Assembly: GCF_910592395.1 (NCBI RefSeq)
Contig: NC_088314.1
Span: 19,178,070 to 19,242,069, forward strand
DNA: 64,000 nt
Direction of reading: 5' to 3'
Source: Lineus longissimus
Lineage: Eukaryota > Nemertea > Pilidiophora > Heteronemertea > Lineidae
Part shown: piece by piece, positions 44,501 through 57,505 of the stretch
Position numbering within the stretch: the first letter of the stretch is position 1
How the letters are laid out: each line of letters opens with the position of its first letter
The notes under the pieces: generated by a model
Seen by the model: only the letters and a program-made list of their open reading frames with translations
What the model was told of the DNA's origin: nothing
Database searches by the model: none
Position numbers and translations under genes: made by a program

Positions 44501-47500
44501 CAAAATGATACGTTTTTAAACGGCGTGCAAATTTGGTTGAGGAATTACCACATCTTTGTCACGGCATAGCAAGTGAATACTTTGATTACATATTCGATAT
44601 TGGGGCCACACTTTGGTGAGAAGTTTAGCAAGTCGAACCTGAAATTACCATAAAGGGAGACTGTTATAGAATTTTCCATTTCGACCCTTTTTTCCCTTGG
44701 TGTGAATGAAGCCCTGTTGAACTGAATAACGTACAAATTATCCACATGAATGACAGGATTATTCTTGGGAGCAGGAAAAGCAACAGGTGTGAAAACTTGT
44801 TCAGGGTCACGCTCTTCTGAACCTAAACGGGAACAGGAGAATGTTTTCAAACTTTACAGAGATACTAACGGTCAGATTTCAGGCCGTTGACTCTGGATGA
44901 GAAAACTCGACAGCCACCTGCAGACAAAGGGTTCAAATTAGGGGCCAAACTTTTAGTACGTATGCATCTGGCGGGGGGGGGGGGGCGGGGGGGCAAGAAT
45001 ATGGACGGCCATTTATGCATTCATGATATTTAACCGTATATATTCACTATTTGTTTGCGTGAGGGGAGGAGGTCCTGAAAACCTTGGAAAATGTGCATAC
45101 GTGTTCTGAAAGGCCTTAAATGGGGGTTCTCAAAATTAGTGAATTAGTGTTCTGAAAAGTTTTTAAAAATAAGCGTTCTGAAAAGAAATTTTGTTGAATT
45201 AAGATGCAAAAGTACAAGTGCTCATTTGTGTCATTTCAGCTTCAACAAAATGTCCATCAAAGTTAACTTTGCAACAGAAAGCATTGCAGAACGGCCACAA
45301 AACTCACACCGGCTCATAGAAATTGAGAATCTTCTTGGGAGCTCTATAAAACTAATGATTTTCCAAAATGAAAACAGTCGACTTGACTTGTACTGTATAA
45401 TCCAATTCAGCTGCCAGCAGCTTCAGGCAAAACTACTAACAATAACACCGCTATAGATTTTTCCAAGTTTTTATACTAAATATGCAGCAAACCATTTGGT
45501 TAGCTGCACTGGGGACCAGGCTGACTAGCCCCAGGGGAAATTCGATGAAATTATCGGCAGATTTATAGCACACTGCGATGGAATCGGGCGTTGAATAAAT
45601 AATGAATGCGGCATCAGTTAACGTGATTAGATCTTGTTGCTTGACGCAGGGGGCACAGATGAACAACTCGATACCAGTCTGCCGATACCTAGTCAATGTC
45701 CGATGCCCTCGAGCGCTACCACTTGGTTCCATTCACCCTCAGGACATCAGGTCAATTATTCTCAGCCGCAAACCTTCATACATATTGATTTAGCAGATGA
45801 GGACTTGTACATGCAAATGGCCATGTTGTACCCACAACTCAAGGTGGCCACTAGGAAAGGACAGGACAGGAAACTGTGCAAGATTGGGTAGTCTGTTGCA
45901 GTATATATCTGTATCAACTTGGCATTAGCTTTTAGCATTTATTTCATGATTACTCTCTGGTAGCATAGAACTCCAGGTCCCTAGAAAGACAGTCAAGCCT
46001 TTTCCCCCATAAATTTTAATGACGGTTTTGCGTTATTCCTTTGCACAATTCCAGAGCTGGTCTTTACCGAGTAGTCACTGAGCTTTGAAATGCTTGCTGC
46101 CACCACACCAACTGCATAGCAAGTCAACATGTTTTTAACCTAGCAGGAAACCTAGGCCATCTCAATGGATAATTGCTAGGAAGTTGGAACTCAGCGTTTA
46201 AATACCAAAAGGAAATTCTGTCTGGCCTACCGCCACAACAAAATGGTTTAACATTATCTAAATGTCATGTTTCCAAAAAGTATGACTTTAACCAAGTGGC
46301 AATGTATCTCTTTTATCAAGTGGAATTTATCTTTATCGAGTGGAATACCAGAATCCTATCTCTATCAAGTGGAATCCTATCTTTATCGAGTGTGAATTCC
46401 CTCCTCAATGTCTGTCAATTGCACTAACCTAATTGACACCCATTGCTGCTTTAATCAATAAACCATTTCCGCATGGTTTCCTATAACCATCCTTTAAGTT
46501 CATCAGCAATGATGAAACTCGTCACGCGAGGAAACGATTTGTCAACATGTTAATGTATTGCACTTTTATATATCGTCATCAATCATTCTTTAATGCTGTT
46601 TATGCCGTGCTTCTGTCTTTAAAGACTGGCAATAAACTGGCTGAAGATTCAAAGTGAAATCTACTCCACAGCCCCAGGAGATTTTCGTGAGATCTTTTTA
46701 GATTTTTGTTTTGAATTCCTTTTTATTTGAATAAAATCATAAATCCACTGAAGCAGATGGACTGATACATAACAGAAGATTTTTTTTCATTGATAGCAAA
46801 GGCTACAACCCCACCGATTTTCACAGACCTACCGATTCTCCACTTTTCTTGCGAGCGTCAATATCTTTTAGTGGTTATTTTCAGGAGGAGATCGAAGGGG
46901 GGGTCACATCATTTACGACTCCCTCTCCAACTTATGCATGGATTGCAAAACCTGTCTAATAATGACCTGGTGAAGGCTCAGCTCTCAACTCCGTATTTAA
47001 AATTCCACGCAAGTCTCGAGGTGGCAATTAATTAGAGGAGAAGCATCACCGGCCCAGCTGCACTGAAATGCCATTAAGGCAGAAGTCAGAATTCTAACTA
47101 GGGAAATCGAGCGCAATACAGTAGAGTTGCGAGCAGTCTTCTTCCCAAAGAGCTGTGCAACTCGGGAAGTGAAGTCTCTGTGATAAAAATTGTTACCGAT
47201 CGTCTTTGGTTGTTTCAATTTTTAAAGATACCACGGCTGTTATTGTTATTCTAATCTAAAGTGATGGCATGTTATACTGAAGCCAGAGACATGTTATACT
47301 GGAGCCAACAACATGTTATACTGAAGCCAGAGACATGTTATACTGGAGCCAGAGACATGTTATACTGGAGCCAGAGACATGTTATACTGGAACTAGAGAC
47401 ATGTTATACTGGAGCCAGAGACATGTTATACTGGAGCCAGAGACATGTTATACTGGAGCCAGAGACATGTTATACTGGAACCAGAGACATGTTATACTGA

Positions 47501-50316
47501 AACCACAGACATGTTATACTGGAGCCAAAGACATGTTATACTGGAGCCAGAGACACATTATACTGGAGCCAGAGACACGTTATACTGGAGCCAGAGACAC
47601 GTTATACTGGAGCCAGAGGCACGTTATACTGGAGCCAGAGACACGTTATACTGGAGCCAGAGACATGTTATACTGAAACCAGAGACATGTTATACCGAAA
47701 CCAGAGACATGTTATACTAAACCCATAGCCATGTTGTACAAAACCCAGCAATGATATTTACCACTTCTTTGTCTCTGCATATGAAAGAATCATCCAACTT
47801 TCCAATAGGACATTGAGGGTAGATCCTGCCTAAAATCCGTGCAATAAACACCTGAAAAGGAACTTCGAACCATGACACTTGGACAGAATATTTAACCCTT
47901 TCACTACCAGTGGCAATTTTGCTCACGATAGAAAATGTCTAAAAAATCTGAGGTATCATTGAAACCATGTCAAATCATTCAGTGAGAGCCTTCCAAGGAG
48001 TATCTATGTGAGGTGAGGATTAGGTTCTCATCGGAGCTTTGGTCATATTTTCAATTTGGTCAACACGTCTTGGCAGTGAAAGTCTTATTAAGAGAAACAA
48101 AATAAAAAAATAAAATCTCGCAAGCCAAAGTAGTTTTGAAAAAGTTTTGCCTTTTTACTTTACAAGTAGCTTCTTTTTGCCAAAGGAATCCAGAGTGCAG
48201 TTATTACGCATTCATGTGAATTAATACCAACAAAGGGGAGAGTGGTTGAATATGCAATCCCAAGAGATTGGGCATTGAGATTTTTGTACCGGCTGGAGAT
48301 CTAGAGGGACTACCATAAGCCAAGGGTACAAGGATGTTCAACACAATGTAATTGAGAAACGGTCCCCCTGCGATACAACATCAAGTTTAAGAGTAGCTTA
48401 CCCTGGTTGTGGTGGCTGTCTCGGGGCTTGGAATGACAGCAGGACCTGAGAGGACAGCGCCCCGGAATAATGTCGGCTTCTCCATCATGGCCCTGATGGT
48501 TATCGCACCGCCCTTGAAGAGAAACATGGATTAACACTGACATGACAACATACATTGTCTCTTGCTATCAATCATGCTACCACAAACAAAATCAAAATGA
48601 TTTTTTACGAAATTTTGAAACAATTTTAGATAGGACCAGGTTAGAGACCAAGCTTCTTTACAGACACAACACTGTCACATCATTCCTAGCAATCCGCCAT
48701 GTCTGTCCATTAGAATAGGAAGACTGGTGCTGTGACACTGTCAAAACTCTCACATACAAAATCTCTCACACTGAATTGAAACTGGGCCGTCGCTTGGAAT
48801 TCTGAATGGCCAATGAGGCGAAAACATGGCAACCTCTTTAGTGTACTTTAGGGCCATGAATCCTTGCAACTGAGAAGAAAACCTTTTGAAAAATTTATTG
48901 ATAATGAATAGAACAAGCTGTTTAAAGTCAACATCCAGCATGTCTACCTACCATGGAATGTCCATATATGAATACTGGGATGTCAGGATAGAGCTTTTGT
49001 TTTTCTGTGACATGCTGTATAACATCTTCAACATAGTGCATAAAGTCAGTCAGATGGACCCGATCCCCTTCACTCTGACCGTGGCCAACTGAAGTGTGAA
49101 GAAATAACATAAAATTAAAAATTTAATCAAAATTAAGTTTTTATTTTAAAACAACAAAAAAATTTATATTAGGAACACACTGGAATAGCTCTCAAACTTG
49201 AATGCCGTAAAAATAGTAGTTGTCAAGAGATTTTCAGAAGTAATCATTCAAATTCTGAATGCCAGCAGAAAATATTTTGGAAAATTAGCATAACCATAAA
49301 GTTTAAACACTTACTGTGATCATGAGCAAACACCAGTATTCCGAGATCATTATATCTCTTGGCGATATCGTCATAGCGTAAACAATGTTCAGCAACACCA
49401 TGACATATGAATAGTAGGGCACTGTTATAACATAAAAGAGAATATTACAGCCACTATAAACGTTGAGAATAAGTCACTCGATAGGCACTGATAGTGATAG
49501 ACATGCATGATTTGGGCTAATCCTGTGCCATTATTGTCCAATTGACCTTTTCAAAGAAGTTTGTTTGGGAGCTGACCAGTCATGCGTTTCACCTGAAACA
49601 TGGGGTGACAGTGGCTTATGGCATGGTCCAAGGTCGGCTAAGGCCTTCTGACCGGTTCCGAGTGTCCACATTAGATTTGATTTTGCTCTGCCTCTGATTT
49701 GTCTTCGTCGAAAAGTTGGGTTTCGTGTGAATGTTGCATATTTGCATATGGGGGAGGGGGGAGGGGGGGGGAAGATGACTGTACACTTCTCTTTTCATGA
49801 GCAGTCTTGACCTAGGCCTATTTATGGGCTGCCTCAAAGGTGGGCTTGCCACTGTTAGAGGCACAGGAGGTAGGGCCAGCTTTGAAAGTGCAGCCGCACA
49901 CCAAATGCAAAATGTGCAGGGCTGTACATAACATGAGCTAGCAAGGCCGAGGGGCTGCATGGCCCGGCAAAGACGAAAATAATGTTGATTTATTACTAGC
50001 AGGATCAGGGAAAGCAACCAACAGGAAGGACACTATAAACAATAACAACAACAACTGGAGAGGCGATTCTAAAACAACAGATAAAAAAGTTTAGATTCAC
50101 ATATCAATTAGCAGGTCGAACGACCATCTCATTATACACATCATTGCATACAAGAGTGAGAGCTGAAGTTCGGGTTTTCCATATTCACCTTGGGTTTCCA
50201 TCTGGTTTCCACTCTTTCGAGAAAAGATACTGCTCGCGAGAATTCACGATGTGTTCAACTTCACTATACGGTTTACCCTGAGGGGATTTCCGCTCTTTGT
50301 TGTCTTTTTTTCTCAT
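41596..50316 (-). CDS. MGLL: Monoacylglycerol lipase (MGLL), complete, 8 exons, 295 residues
   Basis: Serine hydrolase that splits monoacylglycerols (2-arachidonoylglycerol in vertebrates) into fatty acid and glycerol at membranes. Exons (minus): 50316-50189 (ATG), 49421-49315, 49088-48952, 48512-48402, 47851-47762, 42720-42668, 42423-42261, 41694-41596 (TGA). All phases join. An alpha/beta-hydrolase fold is evident: the oxyanion segment FICHGVAEH, the block FAHDHIGHGQSEGD, and the nucleophile elbow GHSMGG with Ser123 split across exons 3/4. The acid is Asp240 in HGDEDKLC and the base His270 in YKGAYHQLHHEPEG. The human triad is at 122/239/269, so spacing is conserved almost exactly. The cap region lies in exons 4-6 (ATTTRVFIARILGRIYPQC, SYQNDPLVYHGYMKAK). 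There is no signal peptide. The acceptor of exon 4 (ttcaag|) is slightly atypical. Intron 5 is about 5 kb and holds a 22-bp minisatellite and several repeats. Confidence 0.95.
41968..42153 (+). pseudogene. LINE ORF2 3'-terminal fragment with (ATT)n tail
   Basis: Frame 41968-42096 reads GPRLWNTLPCHIRDTVD, EKFKGAIKTWLFVRAF and ends TGA. 'LWNSLPxxIR...FKxxLKTWLF' is the conserved C-terminus of CR1/L2-like non-LTR retrotransposon ORF2. It is followed by gtgctataaaagagact and an (ATT)n tail, the expected 3' end. It is 5'-truncated and inserted antisense in MGLL intron 7. Confidence 0.75.
42600..42660. mobile_element. Partial pogo-like MITE beside an MGLL exon
   Basis: tgtccttaatagagaggtta..gagaggtgtccactaaggga..cttccactgta is the right part of the family. 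It ends about 8 nt from the donor side of MGLL exon 42720-42668. Confidence 0.7.
42928..43115. mobile_element. MITE with GTGACCCGTCACARCAAAAC termini
   Basis: Inverted termini GTGACCCGTCACAGCAAAAC and its near complement extend through ccaggcgc / gcgcctgg. Both sides are flanked by AAAT, a possible 4-bp duplication. 188 bp, in MGLL intron 5. Confidence 0.8.
44970..44996. repeat. Poly-G tract (G-quadruplex-prone)
   Basis: Two long G runs separated by a single C in MGLL intron 5. The rest of the intron (43116-47260) has only anonymous sequence and an imperfect ~20-bp repeat (tctttatcgagtggaat) at 46308-46395. Confidence 0.85.
47263..47726. repeat. 22-bp minisatellite, ~21 copies, beside the MGLL exon 5 donor
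   Basis: Unit acatgttatactggagccag plus ag, with variants (gaaacc, gaacta, cacgttata). The array ends about 35 nt inside intron 5 from the donor at 47761. The period is not a multiple of three, so the repetitive ~90-113-codon open frames are artefacts that return to frame every 66 nt. Confidence 0.95.
49745..49772. repeat. G-rich tract in MGLL intron 1
   Basis: gggggaggggggagggggggg gives four G runs and could form a quadruplex on the plus (non-template for plus) strand. No other feature is seen between 49422 and 50188. Confidence 0.7.
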
Positions 50317-53014
50317 TCTTAACGGATAATATCAGCAAAATAATGAAAAGTGAAGTTCCAAAAATTTGACAGAATGCGACGCTGTGCGGTAGATTACAGA
50401 ACTAGTCGCATCAATCACCACACCTGCATTCGAGGTTCGGACGGGTCGTTGCAATCTCCCGGGCGCCGGGCCAAATGTTCAATTTACATGCACCCGCTCA
50501 ATCTCCCGGGCACTGGGCCAAATGTCCAATTTACATGCACCCGCTGAAATTGTAACATGGTAGGTCGAGTAAGACTTGGCGACGATGAACACCATTGACG
50601 ACGCTTGGAGAATGGAGTTGTTGGCGGCAATTTTAAATTTGCCGCCAAAAGATTTTCAGGCGCAATTTCTTTATTGAGCAGTTTAGCCTTTCAGAAAAGC
50701 CCGAAAACGACCCCAAGGCATGGGTAGATCGATCCTGAATTTGATACTGTTTTTCAGGATTTTATGAAGTTGTGGGGGATTCCAACCTTCAGCGGCCGTT
50801 TCAGGCGTCGTGTAGAACTTTGAAATGTCCTGGGATAAAATGTCTAGCGGGAAACTAGCTATCGGCGGTCATGGCCTCTGATGGGAAACTCTTAGGTTTT
50901 TAGGGAAGACCCTTTCACTCGGTGAGGTTTCCATGTAAACCCCTACCACAGTGCGCGGAAACATATTCTTAGTCATTATTCGTGGTATAATCAAGGCTGG
51001 TTTAACAGATGTCGTATGATATGACGGAGTCAGAAAATGCTGGCCCATCCCGTCCGAGTTAGACTCCCTGGGCCGTCCATTGCGTCATCCTAATTGGGTC
51101 TCCTTGTGGGTGAGGAACAAAGCCGGTACACTGCGTCCGGAGTGCAGTCCGAGTCCGATGCGTAGGTTATGCGCTGTAATTTCAGTTCCAATCTCGTCCT
51201 CGAGATGAAGCTTGAGTTCTAACCACTATTTTAAAACGATGAAGCTTCACCTTATTATATTCCTGATATTGTTGTATAATATTAGCTGATGATGATGATT
51301 CTGCATTGGATAGTGCAATTACGTCTGAACCTGTAAAATAAAAATTCTACCGTGGACCATGATAGAATCTAAGGTGACCCTTCATGAAATCTATGAAGGG
51401 AGATACGATGTAAAATGTGGTTTGTGATAATCTGGAATATCATAGATTCTACGACAGATACTTTAATTTCGTACATGAATACAATACATATCGAATGTTA
51501 GAGAATACAAGCTCTACATCCGTGTCGAAATAGAATCATTGTAAGCAAACTATATACGTTTTTATATTCGTATAATAAAAGTCATCAGTCAGCGGGTAAG
51601 TGGGATAGGATGTTCCGAGTTGTCAGAGTATCCCAGGCCAGAGTACTTGACATGTTTACTTTAACCATTAATATCATGTCCAGGCTAAAGAGGGTTAGCC
51701 ATGCGCGGCGTCTCAAGTAGTAACGCGGGTCCCCGGGTTGAACATTCTTTATATTCAATTCAATAGGTAATCACTTTAGGGGTCGTTTACAATAAGAAAA
51801 ATCGCCTCAAGACCGCAGACGACGTTTATTTGAGATTTCAGGATTTGAGGAGCCAAAATATGGATTTGTCAACAGAAAAAGTATTTATAAAAATAGTTCG
51901 CCTATTATACTGATATAGGCCATGCGCCTTGACATAAAATATACTACTTTTTGTTGATCTTGTGGGTGGCCAAGACAAACATATATGTTACATGTATTTT
52001 CATTTTTCCGTCTCTTCTCTGCTGCCAGAGACACTCGTACTGAAAATAAAAATGTAAGCGCAGGCCTTGTCGACTCCATCTGGTCTTCACGCCAAATGTT
52101 GTTGGCCTATACCGGCCTCTTCATCCTCGAATATTAGGGTCTGTCATATGCCCCTCCCATCACTCACGCCCTTAAGTTCAGAATGATATTTGAAATCACG
52201 ACCTCAGGTTGTGTGGACTTACACCTTTGATATCAGTATTCTACTTGTTTCAGAGAAGTGTCAGCTTGTAGAGACATGCATTTCAAGAGAGAACTACTGA
52301 CTTAGTGTACATTTAAGGAACTGGAGGTATTGGTTGTCTTACCAACACCGGGAGGGTGGCTAAACTGCAGGCCAAAACTGAGTTTATGAACTGGGGTATA
52401 GGCCATGGTACAATTGGGGTAAGAGGGGACACGGGGTAAGATGGGTGAGATGTCCCTGTCATAAACCTGCTACAAAAGTATCCAACGTTCGGGTCAGACT
52501 AGGTCGTCTCGCATAGTACCATTTCCTCTGCGGCCTGCCAGTCATGCCAGTCCAGCAATTCTAGGACTTTTCAGTGGGAGTCATGTTTGACCAAAGGGTC
52601 ATTTTGATTGGAAAGATAACATGAAATCTCTTATTCATCCTCTGACAGGTCTTTTGGCAGGTGACTTAGGTTTAGGACTATTTTAACTAAGGAGAGGATT
52701 ATCCAAAATATACCTCTTAAAGTCTTATGCTTAACTTCTGATCGTGCTCCTTGAAGCCCCTAATGGAACGAAATTAAGGCATTCTTGGGTTACTTGAAAT
52801 CATCGAGTGGGTATTTAGGCCTATAGGACACAAGTGCAGAGATGTTTATCAGTTTACCGCATGTATACATTGACCTAACATTTTTATAGCCTGGCCTTTT
52901 AATTCTTAGCAGAATTTAGGATTGGTTGAGGTCCTGTCATTATTGATCATGTAAAGCCGACACTGTGCAGTCTTTCAAAAAAGTCGTAACGGTAAAAGTA
53001 TGACTTCGTCATGA
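50317..53014. other. Intergenic between MGLL start and the next gene
   Basis: The first few hundred bases upstream of MGLL (50317-51200) have several CpG and should hold its promoter and 5' UTR, but no clear motif was found. The phrases ctcccgggc..gggccaaatgt..caatttacatgcacccgct repeat at about 50455-50545 (a ~54-bp direct duplication). The remainder, to 53014, shows no gene. Confidence 0.45.
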
Positions 53015-53098
53015 TGACGTCATTTGACGTCTCAACCAATCAGACATCGGTTATGTTGTCCTGCCATATTAATCACAAATTACCCGGCTTGGTATAAA
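53015..53098 (+). promoter_or_regulatory. Promoter-like cluster: CRE + CCAAT + TATA
   Basis: A full palindromic CRE (TGACGTCA, 53015-53022), a CCAAT box (aaCCAATcag, 53036-53040) and TATAAA (53093-53098) occur in this order with about 55-75 bp spacing, as in cAMP-responsive vertebrate promoters. Transcription would start near 53125, about 0.85 kb before the signal-peptide exon at 53973. Motifs alone do not prove activity. Confidence 0.4.
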
Positions 53099-53972
53099 GT
53101 TGATGCTGTGAGTTGTTTTTCGCAGTACCTCTTTTGATCCCCGGCACTGTGAGAACCATCAAACATCTTATTTTGTCTTCCCTGTTAAACATGCCAGCGT
53201 GATGAAACCTGGCATGTAAACATGTATTGTTGTAATATCAGAGAACAGACTAGCATTGCTAAATGCTAAGTATTCAGCGCATTACATAAGTTGGAAAATA
53301 AGAGAATATCAAGTTTTGAGTAATATCATATACACGAAGATTTCTGTCTAAATACCTCAGTGTCTCACTGAAAGTGAACTTTTGGCATCACGATACAATT
53401 ATATACATTTATGTATTTCAAAGTCTGGTTTCATACTCTTGAATCAGATTGAAAATGACAAGCAAGGACTTTCAGTCAACGGAATGGAAAATATCAAAGG
53501 CCCAGCACAAAAGTCATATTGGAATCAAACCTGACGTAGTTTGACAGTGTACTCCAGCAGTTTATCGCCCCGAAATTTAATATCTTAATAGAATGTTTGA
53601 CATTGTTTGATACTGCATGAAACATGGACAGAATATTTGGTGGTTTAAGGTTTAATTCACGCCCGCCCCTTTGTTGATAATGGACTGGCCCCGAGCGCTC
53701 GAGCTCGCTATTGGTATTCTCTCTGAATGAAACGAGAGCATTGGTTCTGTGAGAGCGCAGACGACAACATGCCCTGATATTTCAACCAGATATTCGCACC
53801 AAAGTTGGCTAAAAGGTGTTTCGAGGAGTTTTTGAGATGTGACAACGCCATAGACTATGATGTGACCACATAACACTGGGATTTAACAAGTTTTGAGTCA
53901 AACTGGATGCGTCTGTACGGTTTTATTAAAGGATTTATGATGTGTTTAGACTCTTAAACTAACAATATCAAT

Positions 53973-54030
53973 ATGGAGTTTAGGTCGTTGATTCAATGGA
54001 TATACGGTTGTATCCCTCTCATACTGACGG
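53973..54030 (+). CDS. First coding exon of a secreted or membrane protein (signal peptide only)
   Basis: The ATG at 53973 (context atcaatATGg) opens MEFRSLIQWIYGCIPLILT. This is a short polar N-region followed by a hydrophobic core (LIQWIYGCIPLILT), the layout of a signal peptide. After ACG-G comes a consensus donor (gtaagt at 54031), leaving phase 1. No matching downstream exon was recognised up to 64000, so the gene, if real, has a long first intron and continues outside. Product unknown. Confidence 0.45.
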
Positions 54031-54707
54031 GTAAGTTAAGTTCTCATGAAAAATTATTTGTATTTTTTTTTCGAATGATGTCTAAGATTAAGCTGCAGGC
54101 ATCACAATTCAGATGTGTCAGTTTAGTAAGAGCGAAGGGACGAATTTACTGGAGTCAAAAGTGAGCATTATAGAAAACCTATACGCTAAAGAATACAAAT
54201 AACTTACAAAGAAATTCAATATCAATACCTTGATATCAAGTTAAGCATTCTGACCATTTTCTTTTCAATTTAGGGAAAATTTGTCGTGAAAAACGTTACT
54301 AAGGGTTCATCATAATTTAAATGGTGTTTGGCGAGGATGCCTAGAGATGTTAGAAAATCCTTTACGCCAGTCTGAGAAAACTTAAGAAAATAACGTAATT
54401 TAGCGAGACCTTTGTGTTTATTCCTTTATGATAACACTAAACCAAGTCCAGATTAGTCCACACATGTACTTGCAACAGCCAATAAGAAGAAGACATATAT
54501 ATAGCCATATGATACCAGAAATAATTGTCACAGATGTCCAATGACAAACTACAACTGTCATCGACCGGTCATACGGGTAGATGATGGTCATCCAATATTC
54601 TGTTGTACAAATACAAAGTTAAAGGTTAAAATTTCGGGTCATATAGTATGGTATTAACTATACGGTAGCGGTTATCATCCGACTCGCACACTTTCTACAT
54701 CAAACGC

Positions 54708-54892
54708 TACACTCTGAAAATCAAAATATTGTAGCTGTTTTTCAGGTGAAAATAGAGGTTTTTTCACAAACTCAAAAACCTTAAGGGGTTGGTCTATTCT
54801 CTGAAAAACCTCTGTGGGGTGCATATTTGTGTTGGCTGATATACCCTAAATGGTTTTTCAGAGGTTCAAGAACGTTTATTTTTAAGAGTGTA
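54708..54892. mobile_element. MITE with TACACTCTKAAAA termini
   Basis: The left end tacactctgaaaat and the right end (complement of tttttaagagtgta) form imperfect inverted repeats. Internally ctgaaaaacctct and cagaggtt..tttttcag also pair. TACACTCTTAAAA-type ends are typical of hAT-like MITEs. Confidence 0.55.
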
Positions 54893-57226
54893 TGATATAC
54901 CGAGAGCGAATACGATGATAGGAAAATGCCCATTCGCGGGTGTCTTTCATCCTCTTTTGAACAGCCCAGAGAAGTCCATAGTAGGCCTATACCCCATGTG
55001 CTTCAAATGGTATATTTGTTACGGGATTCAAAATAGTATCCAAAATCTCTCAGGATGGTTATTTTGCCAACAGCAAACTTTATAGATTCCGCTCATCTAT
55101 ATAGTACTTACTTTAATGTGTTTTTAAGCGTTTTATAATGAATCTAAGATCAATAGTTACACATCGAGGTCAAGAAGGTTGAATTGTTAATCAACTTCAG
55201 TTTATCAATTGATATCTGGGCTAAATCAGATAGCCTACATATATCTGCAACTGGTTGCCCATGATATCAGGGGATTGAATTAAGATAGCAGGTTCCCATG
55301 AGGAAATTACCAATGATGTCAGGGTGATAAAGGGAGTTACCCATCAGGATATTAATGGGGGTCGCCTAAATGACAAACTAGAAGAAGCTGTGCTAGCGAT
55401 TTCCCTAAAAAGATTTTATTTTTTCTTGCCTGTTTATTTGTTGAGAATTATATATAAGTTATTATATTAACAAATAAGTATATACATGATAAAATCTTAG
55501 CATTACGCCTTCGCTTCATCAAGGATGGATTAATCCTTGCTTGGCATCATGACATAGCATATCCCCATGTATAGATAACTAAATGATTCGTCATGTCAGC
55601 GTATTGTTTCACGATGACATCATCTCATCACAAGAAATCTCTCAGCTCGCGTGTTCGCGGCGAAAAACCACATAAAATCTAATATTTCTTGCAATTCCTT
55701 TGATTCACCAGAATAAGCTAATCAATGCGGATGGTGTAAAAACTTGGGTGTTAGTAGTATCACATTACCTATGTGTGAATTATAGCCAATCTAGGTACCA
55801 GAGTGATACATATTCATCTGATTTGTACACCGCCATATTTATATCACTATAATTTCCGTTCAGGGCACTTCTTACAGCCCGGCCATGTTCAAATGTATGT
55901 ACATTGTTTACATGTAACCCACTAGAAATCGTTTACATGTTGCCCGTTAATAATTAGAAATATCATAGCCGTCGTATAACTATCCACGCCAGCGCGATGA
56001 AAATTGGCATGCCCGCATGTCGATCCACCGTCGTTGTACGTATATCCATCCTGATATTCACCGCCGATAAGTCGGCATGGCATGCCCGGTAATTCGCTAT
56101 ATAGCGGTGTCGCAGCCGCATCGTTGAAATGTATATTAATTGCTAGCCACATTTTACCTTTGTTTGTGGCAATATCGTATAAAAAACAACTTACACGAAA
56201 AAATTTCCGGCGCCGTTCTAATAATTGAAATTATGCCATGGCATCGATTTTAATTTTGGAATGAGTTTTAATCTCAAGTGGGCAAATTCAACGAGTAAAC
56301 TGAGAGTTTTTTTAGCAATCAGTTCCGAAAAATTCCCATTTTATTTGGCAAACAACTGTTTGGAGGTTGGACTTTAAACATTGTCAGGAGGTGCTATTAC
56401 CATTTATTTCGAGGCAGTTTTCGCAACTCACACGATGCATACGAATGTCTGTGGTGTGACACTCGCTTTAATCGAACTTTCGAACTTTTACTACACTCCG
56501 GACGCAGTGGTCCGGCCTCGTCCTGTCGCTTGGTACAGAAGGAAAGACGATCAGGAATGACGAAATGGACTGCATAGGGGTCTCACTTTAACAGGCAGGG
56601 ATAGCTTCCAAAATCGTCGTCAATAAAATAAAATGTACTTTTATATTACAACCATCGTCGTTTGGGTCTTCAGGTTGCGACACCTAAATACCCCTATAGT
56701 GCAGGTTCACTGAGTCAGCTCCCCGGCCTTTCTTGCCTCCAAACACTAAAAAGTGTCATGGCCGTCTTCAGAACCATCCTGCTTGTTTCCAATATAGCCC
56801 GTCTCTCGATATTTCAATATTTTGCAACGACGAAGGAGAGAAAAAAACACAAATCTCAGGATGCTTCAGAACATGTGCTGGTAACTGGTACTGAAGGTAG
56901 AAAAACAATAGCGCCATGGAAACAGACTTGCAAGTTAGAGAACGCGTGACGCAAAGGCAATTATTAGTGTGTAAATGATGTAGGACATTGCACTTTTACA
57001 GGTGTACATGTACTCTAACCATGCATAACATAATAAACTTTACCATCCCATGAAATTCGGCAAAATTGCATCGACTAGGTCTGCTGCAACTCTCAGTCTA
57101 AATAAATAATTCATATTGGTGTAACGTCCACAATGGTGCACGAATAAAAAAAGTTTCCCCATTTCAGACAGCTCTGGTAACAATTTGACAAGTTGCAAAT
57201 AATACGTTGATATATTATTTAACCAG
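54893..57226. other. No gene recognised; one CpG-rich patch
   Basis: AT-rich except for 55960-56120, where CpG is frequent and a 76-codon minus-strand frame (56152-55922) stays open. It shows no family resemblance and no good splice sites. Confidence 0.45.
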
Positions 57227-57505
57227 AATACAACAACGCCAATTTTAGATATTGATTCTATTGTTGAGCGAAGTCTAGAACCAAGTGAGAGGTGCTTGAA
57301 AGATGTCATAAACCATCCTGAAGAGTACGCAAGATATGTGGCTCGATTTCCGACAGCGATGACGAAAACGCCGTACTTCACAACTAAAAACCTTGTTTGT
57401 AGCAGACATTTTTTCTCAGACATATTCGCATTTGTGAAAAAAAGAAATTTTTTGAAAAATAGAATGTTTTCAATATTCAAAATTAAAAAGAAGAAAGCAA
57501 AATGA
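57227..57505 (+). other. Weak exon candidate of unknown function
   Basis: After a possible acceptor (atttaaccag|) an open frame of about 92 codons runs to TGA at 57503-57505. The first ~65 residues look protein-like (ILDIDSIVERSLEP, CLKDVINHPEEYARYVARFP), including VCSRHFFSDIF, which faintly recalls the C-terminal Cys-x2-His part of THAP zinc fingers. The last third is Lys/Phe-rich and low in complexity. A 174-codon frame on the opposite strand overlaps it. I cannot decide that either is real. Confidence 0.2.

Noticed and set aside
44545-44850. 101-codon minus-strand frame in MGLL intron 5
   Set aside because: It does not match the MGLL cap region, whose exons are accounted for at 47762-47851 and 42668-42720.
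47261-47720. Frames of 79-113 codons with the period MLYWSQRHVILEPETCYTGARD
   Set aside because: A 22-bp minisatellite read through three frames; intronic in MGLL.
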